Shown piece after piece: positions 62,401-64,000 of a stretch of 64,000 nt of DNA. Within the stretch, counting starts at the first letter, position 1, and every line of letters begins with the position of its first letter. The DNA lies in contig CH002619.1 of the NCBI GenBank assembly GCA_000149265.1, positions 248,007 through 312,006 of the forward strand. Direction: 5' to 3'. The notes beneath the pieces are model-generated. The model made no database searches. It was not told the origin of the DNA and was given only the letters and a program-made list of their open reading frames with translations. Made by a program: the position numbers and the translations under genes. Source of the DNA: Ciona savignyi (lineage: Eukaryota; Chordata; Ascidiacea; Phlebobranchia; Cionidae).

Positions 62401-63752
62401 CACCTGACCCAGTAAACGGATCGAAAGTTTGTAATGGAGGCACTTTCTTGGGTGCTCACTGTGAATTTAGTTGCGATCCTGGATTTTCATTGGTTGGAGC
62501 TACTGGTTCAGATTGTTCAGAAACACCAGATGGAAACCTTGCTTTTACCAACCCACCACCAGTTTGTGAACGTAAGTATAGTTATACAATTTAAAAAAAA
62601 TTTTAGTTATAAAATATCCATTTCAAAAGTTTCTCATTTCTATGTGATTGCATTTGTAACTTCCTTTTATTTCAGCAATTTCATGTCAACCTGTGTATAA
62701 CACATTGGAAAATGGAGGTGTCAGTTGCACAAACTCCAACATGATAAACAGCCAGTGCACTTTTACTTGCAATCCGGCATACGAATTAGTTGGACAAACG
62801 GTTCTGACTTGCAATGATGATTTTGACGGTGATCTTAATGGACAGTGGAGCAGTGAAGCTCCGTTTTGCAGAAGTAAGTCTTTCCATAAATGCATTCAAA
62901 CTTTATCTTTATAAATTGGCCCCAAATATATAACACAATATATTAAGTGCAATACCAAAAAGTTTTTTTAAATCTTCAATATTATGAATTATAAGAAAAA
63001 ATGCACAAAATTTTAAACTAACTATGAGAAAAGCAAGGACATTTAGGACACACACTAAGCCACTATGCTATTCTGCCTAAGGAAATTGTCATTAAGTGCC
63101 TTGGCCCTTGAACAATGATATAGGCGTAATCAACTAGCTGTTTTCTGGTTTTATTTTTTTAAAGTTAGCCGACTGTTCACTCTAAACATAGTTATACCAA
63201 TTCCACCTAATGTTTTATATGTTGTCCTACCATTTTTACTAATTTATTGAATCTTTTTGCAGGGATGGAATGTATTTTACCACCTGACCCTGTAAACGGC
63301 TCGAAAGTTTGTAATGGAGGCACTTTCTTGGGTGCTCACTGTGAATTTAGTTGCGATCCTGGATTTTCATTGGTTGGAGCTACTGGTTCAGATTGTTCTA
63401 TTACACCAGATGGACCTCTTGCTTTTAACAACCCACCACCAGTTTGTGAACGTAAGTTAAGCTATACTATTTTTAAAAAATCGCAGTCATAAAATATCCA
63501 TTTTAAAACTTTCTCATTTCTATGTGATTGTATTTGTAACCTTTTTTATTTTAGCAATTTCATGTCAACCTGTGTATAACGAGTTGAACAATGGAAGTGT
63601 CAGTTGCACAAACTCCAACATGATAAACAGTCAGTGCACTTTTACTTGCAATCCGGCATACGAATTAGTTGGACAAATGGTTCTGACTTGCAATGATGAT
63701 TTTGATGGTGATCTTAATGGACAGTGGAGCAGTGAAGCTCCGTTTTGCAGAC
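47477..63752 (+). CDS. Gene 5 (partial): secreted CCP-VWA-CCP(n) protein with a large CCP array
   Basis: The 5' exons are 47477-47528, 47825-48013, 48493-48604, 49414-49565, 50084-50247, 50758-50950, 51299-51487, 53784-53972, 54769-54975; then come 20 array exons from 55573 to 63752. The gene leaves the window open (phase 1 donor at 63753). At least 1772 residues. The signal peptide ([18 protein letters not shown]) is followed directly by a CCP (18-80), with no LU domain. The VWA (81-about 288) keeps DSSSS at 96-100, GTLTGQAL and ITDGRAQDD. The fourth VWA exon does not end the protein as in the paralogs but splices on. Three single-exon CCPs follow, then ten A-B CCP pairs. All exons are phase 1 at domain borders, which permits free duplication. 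A membrane anchor, if any, lies beyond the window. Confidence 0.88.
47688..47742. repeat. 20-bp tandem repeat
   Basis: AAACATATTTCCTTCATTTT repeated about 2.7 times in intron 1 of gene 5. Confidence 0.85.
51166..51243 (-). mobile_element. SINE family II, best head
   Basis: On the minus strand it begins TGGGTCGTGTGGCCGAATGG, an A-box-like tRNA start, and ends with a B-box-like ATAGGGTCGAAACTTAGAC. Short, with a presumably deleted body. Confidence 0.65.
51975..52085 (-). mobile_element. SINE family II, second copy in the same intron
   Basis: ATGGTCGTGTGGCCGAATGG on the minus strand, then TTAACGCGACCTATATACAT. CGGCCACGTG on both sides (about 51940 and 52064) suggests duplicated head pieces. 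Confidence 0.5.
52380..52535 (-). mobile_element. tRNA-derived SINE, family I, decayed
   Basis: GCTAAACGAACTATTGCAGC, GTGTTGTATATGTTTAATACG and ACTGGGTTTAGACAATGCC follow family I order. Confidence 0.55.
53050..53296. mobile_element. hAT-like MITE, 247 bp, perfect 8-bp target duplication
   Basis: Ends CAGGAGTCGGTAACCCTTTT and AGGGGTTGCCGACCCTG are inverted. GTCTATAT flanks it exactly (53042-53049 and 53297-53304). No coding capacity. Confidence 0.88.
53305..53749. mobile_element. MITE of the 38735 type, carrying a nested insertion
   Basis: Left end GGGGAAAACTAAAAGGAGGG, right end CCTCCCTTTATCATTGCCT. The interior GGGGTTGAGATTAGTGTTTA matches the element at 38735. It is bounded by GTCTATAT at 53297-53304 (shared with the neighbour) and 53750-53757. 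A second element is inserted at 53470-53688. Confidence 0.78.
53470..53688. mobile_element. Nested MITE, 219 bp
   Basis: Inverted ends of about 35 bp: GTGCCTCTAAATACTACAGG then ATCGCTTGG on the left, CCAAGCGATCCTGTAGTATT then TAGAGGTAC on the right. It is flanked by a 9-bp duplication GTTTTGGTG (53461-53469 and 53689-53697). Its interior holds ACACTAATCTCAACCC, the inverse of the host element's interior. Confidence 0.85.
55076..55360 (+). mobile_element. tRNA-derived SINE, family I, full length but diverged
   Basis: Head TTGGTAGGTTAGTGCGTCGC, GTGTCCTTGGGCAATGCACT, CACACAGCAATACCCTTAAA, and tail ATGAGTATCTTATCC. It lies in the gene 5 intron just before the CCP array. Confidence 0.82.
56870..56969. 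other. Assembly gap (exactly 100 N) inside the second B exon
   Basis: The other nine B exons are all 198 nt. Here 154 coding bases are visible, so only 44 are missing if it is equal in length. The 100-N run is therefore a placeholder and breaks the apparent reading frame. Confidence 0.95.
60430..60510 (-). mobile_element. SINE family I fragment carried in array introns
   Basis: TTAAGTGCCTTGGCCCTTGA, then ACAATCGACTAGCTGTTTTC and TGGTTTTATT match the minus-strand head half of family I. Copies at the same intron position occur near 61306, 62213 and 63090, so it was inserted once and then duplicated with the exons. Confidence 0.6.
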
Positions 63753-64000
63753 GTAAGTCTTTTGTTATCTTTAAAAAAAATTTAAAAAATGGGTTAGAAC
63801 AAATGAGTCTTTGTGCGGCATGCTGTACTCAAAAAGATTTAGTTTTGATAAAAACTGTCTTTAAAAATAAAATATTTGCTTTTTTAGGATTTTAAATAAC
63901 CTTTTTTAACTACTTGCACCTTTGACTTAAATTTTGTAGTAACATATTGAGTAGTTCGAGCCAACTGTTCTGCAAAGTCTAGTTTACTTCTTAAATATTG

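Larger units (their letters stand above)
55573..63752 (+). repeat. Array of ten two-exon CCP pairs (A-B) in gene 5
   Basis: A exons (189 nt): 55573-55761, 56532-56720, 57296-57484, 58096-58284, 58894-59082, 59692-59880, 60596-60784, 61477-61665, 62383-62571, 63263-63451. B exons (198 nt): 55866-56063, 56824-57077 (with gap), 57589-57786, 58387-58584, 59187-59384, 60018-60215, 60889-61086, 61803-62000, 62676-62873, 63555-63752. A encodes MECTLPPDP...PPPVCE, where Phe replaces the usual CCP Trp. B encodes [13 protein letters not shown]...[10 protein letters not shown]. Both have six Cys. A carries a VNGS or ANGS glycosylation sequon. Introns are nearly identical too, so the copies are recent or homogenised. 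Confidence 0.95.

Overview
The window is animal genomic DNA, AT-rich, with multi-exon genes, GT-AG introns in recurring phases, a eukaryotic tRNA-Gly(GCC) and many interspersed repeats. The tRNA-derived SINE with a (TATCC)n/(AGGAT)n tail, the compact TATA-driven genes and the domain repertoire suggest a solitary ascidian tunicate of the Ciona type. The species call is recognition, not proof.

The main content is a tandem cluster of five same-strand (+) paralogous genes for secreted, Cys-rich mosaic proteins. The ancestral layout appears to be signal peptide, Ly6/uPAR (LU, three-finger) domain on three exons, Thr/Pro linker, one CCP/sushi domain, and a matrilin/collagen-type VWA domain on four exons, ending in a short Cys-x3-Cys tail. 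I read the exons by eye. Exon lengths (86, about 96, about 115; 112, 152, 164) and phases recur from gene to gene, and the exon sums divide by three. Gene 1 (3609-8378, 444 aa) has lost the VWA MIDAS motif. Gene 2 (11336-15490, 413 aa) and gene 3 (16573-24574, 394 aa) are canonical. Gene 4 (26463-41467, 1427 aa) has gained a 2.07-kb mucin-like Thr-rich repeat exon and seven CCPs and has a degenerate MIDAS. Gene 5 (47477 to beyond the right edge) has no LU domain, keeps an intact MIDAS, and continues after the VWA into at least 23 CCP domains. The last 20 of these are ten near-identical two-exon A-B units that themselves form higher-order repeats.

The rest is repeat-rich non-coding DNA: a decayed LINE at the left edge, about 15 copies of one tRNA-derived SINE and several of a second, a 37-bp intronic minisatellite (34.86-37.03 kb) split by an 883-bp piggyBac-type element with TTAA target duplications, several hAT-like MITEs (two abutting at one 8-bp target near 53 kb, one of them holding a third element), a roughly 335-bp satellite (42.4-43.65 kb) and two assembly gaps.

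Taken together, this looks like a fast-evolving family of secreted recognition or adhesion proteins that diversifies by exon duplication, tandem-repeat expansion and domain loss. A role in immunity, allorecognition or egg/tunic matrix is an inference.
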